This document shows, piece by piece, positions 1-10,151 of a stretch of 64,000 nt of DNA. The position numbers and the translations under genes are program-made. The notes below the pieces were generated by a model. It did not search any database, was not told where the DNA came from, and saw only the letters and a list, made by a program, of their open reading frames with translations. The DNA is taken from assembly GCF_900172375.1 (NCBI RefSeq), contig NZ_FWFS01000007.1:180397-244396 (forward strand), given 5' to 3'. This stretch comes from Aquimixticola soesokkakensis. GTDB taxonomy: Bacteria > Pseudomonadota > Alphaproteobacteria > Rhodobacterales > Rhodobacteraceae. Numbering within the stretch: position 1 is the first letter of the stretch; each line of letters opens with the position of its first letter.

Positions 1-150
1 AAACGTGCCTGGCATGCAGCGGTCATCGACAGCCATCCTGACCGGATGATTGCGCGCGGGGTTCCCGAAGAGGCGGTGCGCATGGCCAATGATCGCATGG
101 CCAAACTCAATGCCGCTTGGGAAGAGATCGAGGCGGTTCACGCCGCCTGA
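1..150 (+). CDS. DjlA/TerB-type J-domain protein, C-terminal fragment
   Basis: Only the last 49 codons and the stop of this gene are in the window. The residues read as the C-terminal half of a DnaJ domain: the HPD tripeptide is present (SHPDRMIARGVPEEAVRMA), followed by the helix-IV-like segment ANDRMAKLNAAWEEIEAV. The spacing 'HPDR-ARGVPEE-AND' is typical of the J domain that ends DjlA-like proteins of Rhodobacteraceae, which stimulate DnaK ATPase. The gene ends 7 bp before the stop of the convergent exopolyphosphatase gene, with no obvious terminator between them. The upstream part (membrane or TerB domain) is outside the window, so the full architecture is inferred. Confidence 0.8.
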   Translation, partial: KRAWHAAVIDSHPDRMIARGVPEEAVRMANDRMAKLNAAWEEIEAVHAA

Positions 151-156
151 GCATCT

Positions 157-1710
157 TTAGCGCTGGATGATTTCTGGCGTCACCGAAAGCGCGTTTGCCA
201 AGGAATTGAAGCGCGCCAGTGTCACCTCGCCAAAGAGATCACGCGCCTCCGCCGAGAGCACCAAGCGCAGAACTTTTTTCTTTGGAAACAACTGGATGTT
301 CGCCATTGCTTCGGGATCGTCGCAGGCAAACATCGCGCCAAACCGCATCGCTTTTCCCAAGACTTCCGCCCGCTTGATCGCGGTCGGGTCGAGCAGGGCG
401 ATGAGGGATTCAAAGGGGGTGCCATCGCGCGAATTCTTGTAGCGATGCAGCAGCGCCAGACCTAAAAAGATGCGCTCCTCGTGGTCGAGACCGCCCAGGT
501 TGGCGCGGGTCGCATTGTCAAAACAGACTTCCGCGCGATAGTCGGGATGGGCCCGCCACGTCACGTCATGCAACAGGCAGGCTGCCTTCACGAGGCGCTT
601 TTGGTCCTCTGAGGCGGATTTGAAAATCGGAGAGATAAACGCAAAGAGCTTTTTGCCAAAGCCCGGATTGCGCGCGTCTTTCATTTCGGCAAAGCGGCAG
701 GATTCGATCAGCGGATCACGCGCGCGGGCGCGCGCGGGCATTTGTTCGTACAGCAACCCCTCGCGGATGCCATAGGAAGAAATGCAGATTTCCTTGGGTT
801 TGAAAGTGGTGACAAGCTGTCCAAGGACCTCCGCGGCCAGCGGCACCAATGCCATCCGCGCGGCCGAAGTGCCGGTCTTGGCGCGCAGCTCGTCCATGTT
901 CGATGCGCGGATAAACTTCAACGTGGCCGAAAGGCTTTTGCGCGAAATCCGGTATTCATGTAAAACATGCAGCGGATAGCCGCGCCGTTCCATGTCGATG
1001 CGGGCAATCGCGCGCCACGAGCCGCCCACCAGAAAAATACGTTTGTTATCAGTGCCCATCGTGTCGGCGAGGCCGTCGATAATGGGTTTGATATGGGTCT
1101 TTAGCCCTTTGCGCCCGCCTTTTATGTCTTGCAGTTTTAGGGGGCCAAGGGGGGAAGTCACCCGTTTGCCGACATGGCCTGCGTGCAATTCGGCAAGCTC
1201 CATGGACGAGCCGCCGATGTCGCAAATCAACCCGTCGGCTTCGGGCCAGCCCAACAGTACGCCCTGCGCGGACAGGCGGGCCTCCTCTTCGCCGTCGATC
1301 ACCCAAAGCGGCAGGCCCGTCTCGCGCAAAATCTCCTCGCGAAAGGCAGGGCCATCAGAGGCTTCGCGCATGGCGGCGGTCGCAACAGCGGTGAGCGGTG
1401 GAATGCCCATCCCTTCGGCCAGCTTTTGAAACCGCTTGAGCGCGGCCATGGCGCGGCGTTTGCCTTCGGGGTTGAGATGACCGGTTTCGCCCAGTCCCGC
1501 GCCAAGCCCACAGAGGATTTTTTCATTGTAAAAATAGGCGGGTGAGCGCGCCGCGCCGTCAAAGACCACCATCCGCACCGAATTGGAGCCGACATCGACC
1601 ACGCCCACGCGCGACAGGGCGCGCGCGCTTTCATCGAGAAAAAGCGGGCGACCGAAGGGCCCCCAATCTTCGCCGCTGGTCGGCGTTTCGGGTTCGGTCT
1701 GGCTGGTCAC
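157..1710 (-). CDS. ppx: Exopolyphosphatase, Ppx/GppA family
   Basis: This 517-residue protein of the ASKHA phosphatase fold probably hydrolyses terminal phosphates of polyphosphate in the cytoplasm; some family members also act on pppGpp. Visible motifs are DVGSNS (39-44, phosphate-1 loop), ATAAMREA (110-117), DGEEEARLS (139-147, with the acidic catalytic region) and DIGGSSME (164-171, phosphate-2 loop). An HD-like region with AACLLHDVTWRAHPDYR lies near residue 375, as in long Ppx enzymes. The start is GTG with an AGGA-like ribosome site just upstream. It is the last gene of a minus-strand run after ppk1, with a 51-bp gap, so synthesis and degradation of polyphosphate are probably co-transcribed. 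GppA activity cannot be excluded. Confidence 0.93.
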   Translation of the reverse strand: MTSQTEPETPTSGEDWGPFGRPLFLDESARALSRVGVVDVGSNSVRMVVFDGAARSPAYFYNEKILCGLGAGLGETGHLNPEGKRRAMAALKRFQKLAEGMGIPPLTAVATAAMREASDGPAFREEILRETGLPLWVIDGEEEARLSAQGVLLGWPEADGLICDIGGSSMELAELHAGHVGKRVTSPLGPLKLQDIKGGRKGLKTHIKPIIDGLADTMGTDNKRIFLVGGSWRAIARIDMERRGYPLHVLHEYRISRKSLSATLKFIRASNMDELRAKTGTSAARMALVPLAAEVLGQLVTTFKPKEICISSYGIREGLLYEQMPARARARDPLIESCRFAEMKDARNPGFGKKLFAFISPIFKSASEDQKRLVKAACLLHDVTWRAHPDYRAEVCFDNATRANLGGLDHEERIFLGLALLHRYKNSRDGTPFESLIALLDPTAIKRAEVLGKAMRFGAMFACDDPEAMANIQLFPKKKVLRLVLSAEARDLFGEVTLARFNSLANALSVTPEIIQR

Positions 1711-1761
1711 GGGTGATTCCTGTTCATTGCTGTCGACGTTAAGCGCGCCACTGGCGCAAGG

Positions 1762-4008
1762 TCAATCCGACGCTTTGGTGGGCGGTGACGGGGGCGATGA
1801 CGGGGGCGGCGCCCCGGTGGCAGGGGCACTGGCGGGATCGTGGCTGTGGGTGAGGGCGGGGACATCGCCCACACCCGCCGACCCGCGCCCCGACAGCGAG
1901 GGATGTTCCATGAAAAAGCGGTGGCAGGAAAACGGATGGCCTTGCATGGCCTCGGCGGGCCGTTCCCATTTGCCATCGGGCCGCAGTACCCAGCTTTGCG
2001 CCACGTCATGCATGTTGGCCGCCATGATCTGGTCGACGATCTGCGCCTTGACGGTGGGGTTGGTGATTTCCACCAGCGTCTCGACGCGGCGGTTCAGGTT
2101 GCGGCCCATCCAATCCGCAGAGGATATGAACACCCGCGCCTTTTTCGACGGCAACCCGCCGCCATTGCCAAAGCAGGCAATGCGCGAATGTTCCAAAAAC
2201 CGGCCCACAACGGATTTGACGCGGATGTTTTCCGAAAGGCCTTTGACCCCCGGCCGCACGCCACAAATGCCGCGGATCACCAGCTCGATTTTGACGCCGG
2301 CCTGTGACGCGCCGTAGAGCGCATCGATCACGTCCGGTTCCATCAGGGAATTCATTTTGACCCAGATCGCGGCGGGTTTGCCCGCGCGCGCCAGATCCGC
2401 CTCATGGGCGATACATGCGATGATGTCGGCTTTCAGGCTTAGGGGCGAAATGGACAGATTTTCCAGCGCGGCCGGGGGCGCATAGCCGCCTACATAGTTG
2501 AACACTTTGGTCGCATCGCGCCCCAGTGCCGCATCACAGGTGAAAAAGCTGAGGTCGGTGTAAATCCGCGCCGTAATCGGGTGATAGTTTCCTGTGCCGT
2601 AATGGGTGTAGGTCACCAGCTGCGTGCCTTCACGCCGCACCACGGTGGATATTTTTGCGTGGGTTTTGTAGCTGGTAAACCCGTAGGTAACATGGGCACC
2701 TGCGCGTTCGAGTCGGCGCGATTGGCGGATATTTGCGGCTTCGTCAAAGCGCGCCTTCAGCTCGACAAGGGCGGTGACGGTCTTGCCGTTTTCTGCGGCC
2801 TCGCACAAAGCGGCGACGATGGGGCTGTCTTGTGAGGTGCGATAGAGCGTCTGTTTGATCGCGACCACATCGGGGTCATTTGCCGCCTGTTTGAGAAAGC
2901 GGATGACCAGATCGAAGGTCTCATAGGGGTGATGCAGCAGCATATCCTTTTGACGGATTGCGGCAAACATATCCCCCTCGTGATCCTGCACCCGTTCGGG
3001 GACGCGCGGCGCATAGGCGGGCCATTGCAGGTCCCGCCGCTCGTCGAGCACCAGTTCCTTGAGGTCGGCCAGACCGATCATGCCGTGGACGGGGATGACT
3101 TCGTCTTCGCTAACGTTGAGTTCCTGTTTGATCACATCCGCAAGCAAGTCCGGTGCGTTGGATGATATCTTGAGGCGCACCACCTCGCCGCGCCGGCGCC
3201 GTTTCAGGGCGACCTCGAATTCGCGCACAAGGTCCTCCGCCTCGTCCTCGACCTCCAGATCGCTGTCGCGCAGCACGCGAAAGGTACAAGACCCCGTGAC
3301 ACTGTAGCCCGGGAACAGCACATCGGCGTTGAGCAGCAACAGATCCTCAAGCGGCAGAAAACGGGCTTTGCCGCGTTTGTCGGGCAGGCGCACAAACCGT
3401 GGGATTTGCGCGGGGATCGGCAAGAGTGCCTGCAAGCCGCGCCCGTCGGTGACGCGCTCCATTTGCAAGGCCAGAACATAGCCGGTGTTGGGAATGAAGG
3501 GAAAGGGATGCGCAGGGTCGATGGCCAGCGGCGAGAGCACCGGAAAGACCTGATCCATGAACAAATGCGCAAGATGTTTCTGGTCGCCCTTGTTCAGCTT
3601 GGACAGGGTGAGGATTGAAATACCTGCCGCTTCCATTTCGCGTTTGATGCGAAACCATGTCCGCAATTGAGCGGCCATCAGGCGGCGGGCCTCAAGCCGG
3701 ATCAAACGCAGCTGTTCGGCAGGGGTGCGCCCGTCCGCAGCGGGGTTGGTGTTGCCCGCATGGGCCAATTCACGAAGCCCTGCGACCCGGACCGTGTAAA
3801 ATTCGTCCAGATTGGTCGCAGAAATCGACACGAACCGCAGGCGCTCCAACAGCGGCACGCGGGGGTTTTCGGCTTCTTCCAGCACGCGCCAATTGAACGC
3901 CAGCCAGCTGAGTTCACGGTTGAAAAACCGTCTTGGGCCGGTGCGCTTGGCGGCGGACAGGCTGACGGGGGCGGGAAACGGCGCTGACAGGAAATCGGTT
4001 TCAGTCAT
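1762..4008 (-). CDS. ppk: Polyphosphate kinase 1
   Basis: This 748-residue enzyme makes polyphosphate from ATP through a phosphohistidine intermediate. The N-terminal domain contains FFNRELSWLAFNWRVLEEA, a family signature. The two phospholipase-D-like catalytic histidine regions are visible as YKTHAKIS (equivalent of the autophosphorylated His435 of E. coli) and FLEHSRIACFG (equivalent of His592). Length is slightly above the usual 690-720 because of a disordered Pro/Ala/Ser-rich C-terminal tail (ASAPATGAPPPSSPPSPP). It lies 28 bp downstream of hda and 51 bp upstream of ppx on the same strand, which is the common Rhodobacteraceae arrangement. Regulation is not visible in the sequence. Confidence 0.96.
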   Translation of the reverse strand: MTETDFLSAPFPAPVSLSAAKRTGPRRFFNRELSWLAFNWRVLEEAENPRVPLLERLRFVSISATNLDEFYTVRVAGLRELAHAGNTNPAADGRTPAEQLRLIRLEARRLMAAQLRTWFRIKREMEAAGISILTLSKLNKGDQKHLAHLFMDQVFPVLSPLAIDPAHPFPFIPNTGYVLALQMERVTDGRGLQALLPIPAQIPRFVRLPDKRGKARFLPLEDLLLLNADVLFPGYSVTGSCTFRVLRDSDLEVEDEAEDLVREFEVALKRRRRGEVVRLKISSNAPDLLADVIKQELNVSEDEVIPVHGMIGLADLKELVLDERRDLQWPAYAPRVPERVQDHEGDMFAAIRQKDMLLHHPYETFDLVIRFLKQAANDPDVVAIKQTLYRTSQDSPIVAALCEAAENGKTVTALVELKARFDEAANIRQSRRLERAGAHVTYGFTSYKTHAKISTVVRREGTQLVTYTHYGTGNYHPITARIYTDLSFFTCDAALGRDATKVFNYVGGYAPPAALENLSISPLSLKADIIACIAHEADLARAGKPAAIWVKMNSLMEPDVIDALYGASQAGVKIELVIRGICGVRPGVKGLSENIRVKSVVGRFLEHSRIACFGNGGGLPSKKARVFISSADWMGRNLNRRVETLVEITNPTVKAQIVDQIMAANMHDVAQSWVLRPDGKWERPAEAMQGHPFSCHRFFMEHPSLSGRGSAGVGDVPALTHSHDPASAPATGAPPPSSPPSPPTKASD

Positions 4009-4036
4009 GGGGTCTCTTCACGCATCCTCGCGGGGA

Positions 4037-4720
4037 TTATTCTGCGTCGCTGGCCAGATTGTCCAGCAGCTTGCCCGCCATTTGCACAGATATCGGCCGC
4101 CGCTCGGCAACGGCCTGGGCGTCGAGCGCCTCGACGATGCGGCGTGCATCGCGGGCGCTGCGTTCCATGCGGGGCACGATGTAGGGGATCAAGGTGTTGG
4201 GCACCACGCTTTGGCGATCGTTGAACTGTTTGGCAAGCATCGCGGCGAGCAGCTTGTCATCGGGGGCGTCGATGCGCGCGACCGAGGTGCCTTCCATCCG
4301 GCTGCGCAGGTCCGGCAGGCTCAACAGCCAGCGCGCGGGGGCAGAGGTGGCGGTGAACAACAGCCGCCCGCCCTCGGCCAACACGAGGTTGTGCAGATGA
4401 AAGAGGGCTTCCTCGCTTTGACGGCCTGCGAGCTTTTGTAAATCTTCCACGACGACATAGCGTTTGGCCGAGAGGGCAGGGATTTCGGCATGGATCAGGC
4501 TTTGTGCTGAAATGATTTGAGCGCCGGTATCGCTTGCCCAAACATGTGCCAGATGTGTTTTGCCCGCGCCCTCTGGTCCAATGAGTGCCAGCTTGCCCGA
4601 TGGCCAGTTTTGCCAGCCTTCCAGCGCGGCCAGCGCAAGGCTGTTGGAGGGGGAGACAAAGAAATCCTCCAGCCCGAGCGCTTCGCGCACCGGCAGATCG
4701 AAAACAAGCTGGCGGTTCAT
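4037..4720 (-). CDS. hda: DnaA-related regulator of replication initiation, Hda/HdaA-like
   Basis: This 227-residue protein resembles the AAA+ part of DnaA without its DNA-binding domain IV. The P-loop GPEGAGKTH sits at residues 48-56, and the Walker B region contains RYVVVEDLQKL. The first residues, RQLVFDLPV, look like the beta-clamp-binding peptide found at the N terminus of Hda proteins. Hda with the DNA-loaded clamp stimulates ATP hydrolysis by DnaA and so prevents re-initiation. The gene begins 1 bp after the stop of the upstream AI-2E-family permease, indicating translational coupling, and precedes ppk1. Co-location with polyphosphate genes is common in this family; a functional link is not shown by the sequence. 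Confidence 0.9.
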   Translation of the reverse strand: MNRQLVFDLPVREALGLEDFFVSPSNSLALAALEGWQNWPSGKLALIGPEGAGKTHLAHVWASDTGAQIISAQSLIHAEIPALSAKRYVVVEDLQKLAGRQSEEALFHLHNLVLAEGGRLLFTATSAPARWLLSLPDLRSRMEGTSVARIDAPDDKLLAAMLAKQFNDRQSVVPNTLIPYIVPRMERSARDARRIVEALDAQAVAERRPISVQMAGKLLDNLASDAE

Positions 4721-4721
4721 G

Positions 4722-5816
4722 TCAGATATCCGTGTCGTGTAGAAATTCTTGCGACTCTTCGGTCATATCGGCGCTGATCCCGTTGTAGAGGCGGCTGTCT
4801 TTGTAGCGGTCGATAAAAAAACGCGCGACAACGCCAAGCGAGGCGGCGACCGGTACCGCGACCAGCATCCCGACAAAGCCGAACAAGGTGCCAAAAGCCG
4901 AAAGCGCAAAAATCAGCCAGACGGGATGGAGACCAATGGACGTGCCCACCAATTTGGGGGTCAGGATGTTGCCCTCCACGAATTGTCCAAAGGCAAAAAC
5001 CGCGATCACGGCGGCGATCATGCCCCATTCGCCCCAGAACTGGAAGAGCGCAAGGCCGATGGACAGGCCGCCCCCGACGATCGCCCCGACATAGGGAATG
5101 AATGTCAGCGCCCCCGCAACGGCGCCCGCAACAAGGCCGAATTGCAGGCCCAAGAGCATCAGCGAGACGGCGTAGAACGTGCCCAAAATCAGGCATACTG
5201 TGCCTTGGCCGCGAATGAAGGAGGCCAGCGTTTTGTCGATGTCATGTGCGAGGCCGCGGATTGTGGGCGCGTGGTCGCGTGGCAGAAGACTATCGATGCG
5301 CGCGACCATACGGTCCCAATCCATCAACAAATAGAAGGTGATAACAGGAACGAGCACGAGCAGCACCACCACGTTGAGCAGGGACATGGCCGAGCTGAGA
5401 ACACCGTTCAATACCTCGCCGCCCTTTGACTGGATCGTCGCGCCGATGCTTTCAAGGGTCTGGCGCAACTGGCTGCCTTGATCGAGTAGCTCGGGAAACC
5501 GTGCGACCAGAAAGGCCTGCAATTGCGAAAACAGGCTTGGCGCGGTTTGGATCAATTCGCCGGCTTGCTGGATCAACGTGGGCACAATCAGCAAGGCGGC
5601 AAGGATAAAGAGGACGATGGCGACAAGCGTGATCGTGACCGTGGCCAAAATCCGGCTAAACCCGATTTGTTCCAAACGGTCAGCGACCGGATCAAGCATA
5701 TAGGCAACCGCCATGGCGATGATGAAGGGAAGGATCACCCCGCCCAGAACCCAGAGCACCACAAGGAAAACAAGCGCGGCCAGTCCCCAATATTTGAGTT
5801 GGTTTTTCACCGGCAT
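4722..5816 (-). CDS. AI-2E family (UPF0118/PerM) permease
   Basis: This 364-residue integral membrane protein has about eight hydrophobic helices: two near the N terminus, one ending before the soluble region (residues ~100-150), and a C-terminal group that includes FIPYVGAIVGGGLSIGLALF. The PYVGAIVGG-type motif is typical of the AI-2E/PerM exporter family, whose substrates are mostly unknown. The open frame extends 42 codons further upstream, but the ATG at 5816 is preceded by AAGGGG at a good distance and starts MPVKNQLKYWGL, so I chose it. It is the first gene of the hda-ppk-ppx run. Transport of the AI-2 signal itself should not be assumed. Confidence 0.88.
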   Translation of the reverse strand: MPVKNQLKYWGLAALVFLVVLWVLGGVILPFIIAMAVAYMLDPVADRLEQIGFSRILATVTITLVAIVLFILAALLIVPTLIQQAGELIQTAPSLFSQLQAFLVARFPELLDQGSQLRQTLESIGATIQSKGGEVLNGVLSSAMSLLNVVVLLVLVPVITFYLLMDWDRMVARIDSLLPRDHAPTIRGLAHDIDKTLASFIRGQGTVCLILGTFYAVSLMLLGLQFGLVAGAVAGALTFIPYVGAIVGGGLSIGLALFQFWGEWGMIAAVIAVFAFGQFVEGNILTPKLVGTSIGLHPVWLIFALSAFGTLFGFVGMLVAVPVAASLGVVARFFIDRYKDSRLYNGISADMTEESQEFLHDTDI

Positions 5817-5987
5817 CGCGTAAAGCCCCTTTTTGCATTCCCCTTGCATATTGCAGTGGCGGGGGATGACTTCAAGCAAATGCTCGCGTCGGGCCAGTGG
5901 CGGTGTGCCGTTTGTGCTGTGTCGTTTTGGCAGGTGCGGCAAGCCGTGCCCCGTTGGCAGGCTGTTCCGCCTCCTCAGAAGGCGTCC

Positions 5988-7724
5988 TTACGAGGCAAGG
6001 CGGGGCCGGGCAAAATCGCTTGGCGGGGCACCGGCGGAGGGCACGCCGCTGGTGTTGAAGGTCGCAACGAGATCGGCAAGTTCGGCAGTGCCCTTGAACA
6101 AAAGCCCGTTCGCGGCGGTGGTTTCCTCGAACATTGCGGCGTTTTGCTGCGTGACGGCTTCGAGTTTGGAAATCGCGTCATTGACCTCTGAGATTCCTTG
6201 CGACTGATCGGAGGTGCTTTCGGCAATCGAGCGCAGGCGGGAGGTGATTTTATCGACCGACGCCTGAATGCCCGTCAGCGCATCGCCGGTCTGGTTGACC
6301 ACCTTGGCGCCATTGGCCACTTGGGTGACCGAGGAGTTGATCAACCCGTTTATTTCGCGCGCGGCATCCGAGGAGCGCTGTGCAAGGGCGCGCACTTCGG
6401 AGGCGACGACGGCAAAGCCACGGCCCGCTTCGCCCGCCCGCGCGGCCTCGACACCGGCATTGAGCGCCAAGAGGTTGGTTTGAAAGGCGATATCGTCAAT
6501 CACGCCGGTGATCTTCTGGATTTCCATCGAGGAGGATTCGATTTCCTGCATCGCGCGCACGGCGCGGGTCATAATTTCGGTGCCCTCATTGGCGTCCGAG
6601 GATGTTGTTTCGGCCAAGGTTTGCGCATCGTTTGAGTCGCGCGCAACGCTTTGAATCGTGCGCGTCAGCTGGTCAAGCGAGGCGGCAATCTGTGCGAGCG
6701 TGGCGGCCTGACGTTCGGTGCGCCCCGAGAGATCATTGGCCGAGGAGGAAATTTCGCGCGACTGGTTCTGGATGGTTTCCGTTTGCGATTGGACTTCGCT
6801 CAGGGCCGTTTCGAGACGGGCGCAGGCCTCGTTATAGCTGTCGCGCAGATCGCGGTAATCGGGGCCAAGGTCTTGGGAAATGCGCGAGGACACATCGCCG
6901 GTGGCCAGCTGTGCAAGGTGGTGGCGAAAGACGCTTACCAGTCGCTGAAGCTGGGCTTCGCGCTCAGAGCGGGCCTGATTTGCGGCGGCTTCCGTGGCGC
7001 GCTTTTCTTCTTCGGTGACGCGGGCCTGTTCATGCGCGGCCTCTGTGGCCTGATGTGCCTGTTCGGAGGTCATGCGCGCGCGCTCTGCCTCTTGCAGGGC
7101 GGCTTCGGCGGCGCTGCGCTGGGCCTGGGCATCGGCCAAAGCATTTTGCGCCTGGGCAATGGCATCCTGGGCCTGCGCATGGGCTGCGGCCAGAGCGGCG
7201 TCGGTCTGGGTGCGCCGGATGATCATATAGGCCAGCACACCGGTTTCGATCACCACAATGACCGCGTGAAAGACGCTGCGCTGGATGTTGAGCATCAGAT
7301 CCTGCGAGGGATAGACGAGGTGCGGAAAGACCAGCGTCAGCACGACGTGATGCACGGCAATGGTCGCGGCCGCGATCAGCAAGGCCCGCAACCCGTTGGT
7401 CATCACGATCATCGCCAGAACGGCGAAATAGAACATATGGCTGTCGAGCTGCATGGCATTGCCAATCAGCGCCGCGTTCATCGTAATGGCGGTGCCCACA
7501 AGCGCCTGCGACACGGTGATGCGCGCCAGGCGCTGATTTGCCAGACGCGTGCTGAGAAACGCAAGGGCGCTGAACAGGGCCCCGCCGCCGAGCGCAATCG
7601 CGAGATGCCCCCCCTCAGCCCAGACAAACAGCGCGATCGCAACGCTGGCTGCGATCGTGGCTTTGGACAAAAAGCGCACGGCGTCGGTTTGCAGGTTCGC
7701 AAGGGATAGGTTGGGTTCAGACAT
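5988..7724 (-). CDS. Methyl-accepting chemotaxis protein with multi-helix membrane domain
   Basis: This 578-residue receptor has about six membrane helices in its first ~185 residues and no sizeable periplasmic ligand domain. An Ala/Gln/Glu-rich coiled coil follows (about residues 190-285), then a HAMP-like segment and a signalling domain. The CheA/CheW-contacting hairpin tip is intact ([20 protein letters not shown] region), and a Gln/Glu-rich methylation helix is present. The start chosen (MSEPNLSL) overlaps the stop region of the upstream 102-aa gene by 8 bp. The longer open frame upstream has no membrane or receptor character. No che genes are nearby, so it is an orphan receptor. The membrane domain may sense membrane state or a ligand within the bilayer; this is inference. 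Confidence 0.92.
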   Translation of the reverse strand: MSEPNLSLANLQTDAVRFLSKATIAASVAIALFVWAEGGHLAIALGGGALFSALAFLSTRLANQRLARITVSQALVGTAITMNAALIGNAMQLDSHMFYFAVLAMIVMTNGLRALLIAAATIAVHHVVLTLVFPHLVYPSQDLMLNIQRSVFHAVIVVIETGVLAYMIIRRTQTDAALAAAHAQAQDAIAQAQNALADAQAQRSAAEAALQEAERARMTSEQAHQATEAAHEQARVTEEEKRATEAAANQARSEREAQLQRLVSVFRHHLAQLATGDVSSRISQDLGPDYRDLRDSYNEACARLETALSEVQSQTETIQNQSREISSSANDLSGRTERQAATLAQIAASLDQLTRTIQSVARDSNDAQTLAETTSSDANEGTEIMTRAVRAMQEIESSSMEIQKITGVIDDIAFQTNLLALNAGVEAARAGEAGRGFAVVASEVRALAQRSSDAAREINGLINSSVTQVANGAKVVNQTGDALTGIQASVDKITSRLRSIAESTSDQSQGISEVNDAISKLEAVTQQNAAMFEETTAANGLLFKGTAELADLVATFNTSGVPSAGAPPSDFARPRLAS

Positions 7725-8025
7725 TCGGCTCTCCGCAGATGCTGGCAAGTGTATCGCCGTCAAGAAGGGTCCAGGCACCTGCGGCGCGCGCCAGTGCTGT
7801 GATATGTGCGTCGATCGGGGCGTCGAACTGCGCCAGCACCGCAAAGGGCGCGCGCAGCGGACCGACGACAGCGCCGCCTGCCTGGCTCACAACGCGGTCG
7901 ATGTCGCGCCACGGGGGGGCGACGACCACGACGATATCGGCACCGCTGACCGGACCCAGCACAAGGCTGAGCGGCGCAATACAAATGCTGCATAGCGCAA
8001 CAAGACCGATCAAAAGTGACTGCAT
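7717..8025 (-). CDS. Hypothetical protein coupled to the chemoreceptor gene
   Basis: This 102-residue protein has a hydrophobic N terminus ([24 protein letters not shown]) that could be a signal peptide or anchor, followed by a soluble domain containing [17 protein letters not shown] and ending [14 protein letters not shown] do not recognise a named family. Its stop codon lies inside the start of the receptor gene (8-bp overlap, AATGTCTGA), strong evidence for co-translation and therefore that it is a real gene. A periplasmic partner or accessory to the receptor is possible, because the receptor itself lacks a periplasmic domain. Nothing in the residues proves this. Confidence 0.65.
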   Translation of the reverse strand: MQSLLIGLVALCSICIAPLSLVLGPVSGADIVVVVAPPWRDIDRVVSQAGGAVVGPLRAPFAVLAQFDAPIDAHITALARAAGAWTLLDGDTLASICGEPNV

Positions 8026-8191
8026 GGGTTCCGTTCCTCGTTCCCCTCTGGATAGCCCAAGACCCTTGCCAAGCCGTTAAAGCGAATGCCGCGAAACGGC
8101 TTTGGTGCCGCTTGCGTCGCCTCGCCTTGCCCGCGCGGGCGAATTCCCTTAGAGAACAGGGGTTAGACCTCTATTTCGAATGGACCTGCCC

Positions 8192-9529
8192 ATGCGGTTG
8201 TCGCGCTACTTTTTACCCGTTTTGAAAGAAACACCCTCGGATGCGACGATCGCTTCACATCGCTTGATGTTGCGCGCAGGCATGATTCGCCAGCAATCGG
8301 CGGGCATCTATTCCTGGTTGCCGCTGGGATACCGTGTGCTCAAGAATATCGAGCGTATCGTGCACGAGGAACAGCAGCGCGCCGGCCATATTCCGATGCT
8401 GATGCCGACGTTGCAATCTGCGGATTTGTGGCGCGAAAGCGGGCGCTATGATGACTATGGCGAGGAAATGCTGCGCATCACCGACCGTCAGGGGCGTGAT
8501 ATGCTCTATGGGCCGACGAATGAGGAAATGATCACGGATGTGTTTCGGTCTCATGTCGGGTCCTACAAAGACCTGCCGATGACGCTCTATCAAATCCAGT
8601 GGAAATTCCGCGACGAGGTCCGCCCCCGTTTCGGCGTGATGCGCGGCCGCGAATTCCTGATGAAAGACGGTTATACCTTTGATTTGACCGTCGAAGACGG
8701 GCTGCATTCCTACAATCGCCACCTTGTAAGCTATCTGCGGACCTACGAGCGGATGGGCCTGCAAGCAATCCCGATGCGCGCGGATTCCGGCCCCATCGGC
8801 GGCGATGATACCCATGAATTCCTTGTGCTCGCCGAGACAGGTGAAAGCGAAGTGTTCTACGATTCTGCCGTCACCGATATCAAATTGGGACAGCGCGACA
8901 TTGCCTATGATGATGTTGATCAATGCCGCGCGGTCATGGAGGAATTCACCTCCCGCTACGCACGCACCGACGAGACCCATGATGCGGACCTGTTTGCGCA
9001 GGTTCCCGAAGACCGCCGCCGCGTGGCGCGCGGCATCGAAGTCGGCCAGATCTTCTTCTTTGGGACCAAATATTCCGAGTCGATGGGCGCGCTGGTCGTC
9101 AATGACAAGGGCGAGCGCGTGCCCGTGCAAATGGGCAGCCACGGCATTGGCGTAAGCCGCCTTCTGGGCGCGCTGATCGAAGCGAACCACGACGAGAAAG
9201 GCATCATCTGGCCCGAAGGTGTCACGCCTTTCCCCGTCGGCATCGTGAACCTCAAACAGGGCGACGCAGAGGCCGATGCGGCCTGCGATGCGCTGTACAA
9301 AAGCTTTAGCGCGCTGGGCCTCGAGCCGCTCTATGACGACCGCAAGGAGCGCGCCGGCGGCAAGTTCGCAACGATGGATCTGATCGGTCTGCCGTGGCGC
9401 ATCACGGTGGGGCCGCGCGGGTTGAAAAACGGTGTGGTCGAAGTAACCTCGCGCCGCAGCGGCGAAAGCGAAGAAATGACGCCGGAACTGGCGGTCGAAA
9501 CGATCGCAAAACGCTACGCCACGCTGTAA
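8192..9529 (+). CDS. proS: Prolyl-tRNA synthetase (short alphaproteobacterial type)
   Basis: This 445-residue class II aminoacyl-tRNA synthetase charges tRNA-Pro. Its start, [18 protein letters not shown], and the following [21 protein letters not shown] are characteristic of alphaproteobacterial ProS. Class II motifs are visible as [13 protein letters not shown] (motif 2 region) and [17 protein letters not shown] (motif 3). At 445 residues it lacks the ~180-residue INS editing insertion found in the 572-residue E. coli enzyme, as expected for this clade; mischarged alanyl-tRNA would need a separate editing factor. The in-frame ATG four codons upstream is less likely because homologues begin at MRLSRY. 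Confidence 0.97.
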   Translation: MRLSRYFLPVLKETPSDATIASHRLMLRAGMIRQQSAGIYSWLPLGYRVLKNIERIVHEEQQRAGHIPMLMPTLQSADLWRESGRYDDYGEEMLRITDRQGRDMLYGPTNEEMITDVFRSHVGSYKDLPMTLYQIQWKFRDEVRPRFGVMRGREFLMKDGYTFDLTVEDGLHSYNRHLVSYLRTYERMGLQAIPMRADSGPIGGDDTHEFLVLAETGESEVFYDSAVTDIKLGQRDIAYDDVDQCRAVMEEFTSRYARTDETHDADLFAQVPEDRRRVARGIEVGQIFFFGTKYSESMGALVVNDKGERVPVQMGSHGIGVSRLLGALIEANHDEKGIIWPEGVTPFPVGIVNLKQGDAEADAACDALYKSFSALGLEPLYDDRKERAGGKFATMDLIGLPWRITVGPRGLKNGVVEVTSRRSGESEEMTPELAVETIAKRYATL

Positions 9530-9626
9530 GGCCGCGGCGGGTTTTTGCGCGTTCAGCACATAAATCGCCGGACCGGTTGAGAGGCCGGTCCGCGCGGGTG
9601 TAGGCTTTGCCAAAAAGGGGCAGAGC

Positions 9627-10151
9627 ATGATCATGCGGGCATTGGCATTTGCAGGCGGGCTATTTGGCGCGGCCCTGTTGTCACAATATCCTGAATTTAC
9701 ACAGCAATATACGCAACGATTGGGCGGGCAGGTGTCGGCGCTTGCCTCTGTGGTGGCCGATTTCGACCGCTCGGCGCGGCGCGAAGACATGAGTCGCGAC
9801 GAAGCCTTGGCGGAGATGGGCGGCACGCCGTTTCTGGACGCGCGTCGGCGCGATATCCGCGCGACCATCGCCCGTCAGGAACAGCTTGCACAGGACCTCG
9901 ACGAGTTGCGCAGCGCAAGCGCGATGGCCCGCCTTGCCATGCCCCAACGCGTGGCAGACAGCGAGTTGGCCGTCGCCACCTGGCGCGATTTTCGCCCCGC
10001 GCTGCCGCTCAGCGTTGAAGGGCTGTTGGCGGGGTTTGCGGGGCTGATCGGGGGCTATGTTCTGGCCTATCTGATGCTGAAATTCCTGCTCTGGCCCTTT
10101 CGCCGCCCGACGCGGCGCGCACAGGGCACAAAGCTGGATTTTCACGCCTGA
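9627..10151 (+). CDS. DUF2937 family membrane protein
   Basis: This 174-residue protein has an N-terminal hydrophobic segment (ALAFAGGLFGAALLSQYPEF) and a C-terminal membrane helix (LLAGFAGLIGGYVLAYLMLKFLLW), with a charged, probably helical middle that would lie in the periplasm. The pattern 'PEFTQQYTQRLGG...EL' just after the first helix is the hallmark of DUF2937, a family of unknown function in marine proteobacteria. It lies between proS and the lol genes, with 97- and 132-bp gaps. The start has an AGGGGCAGAGC purine tract upstream. No enzymatic residues are evident. Confidence 0.82.
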   Translation: MIMRALAFAGGLFGAALLSQYPEFTQQYTQRLGGQVSALASVVADFDRSARREDMSRDEALAEMGGTPFLDARRRDIRATIARQEQLAQDLDELRSASAMARLAMPQRVADSELAVATWRDFRPALPLSVEGLLAGFAGLIGGYVLAYLMLKFLLWPFRRPTRRAQGTKLDFHA

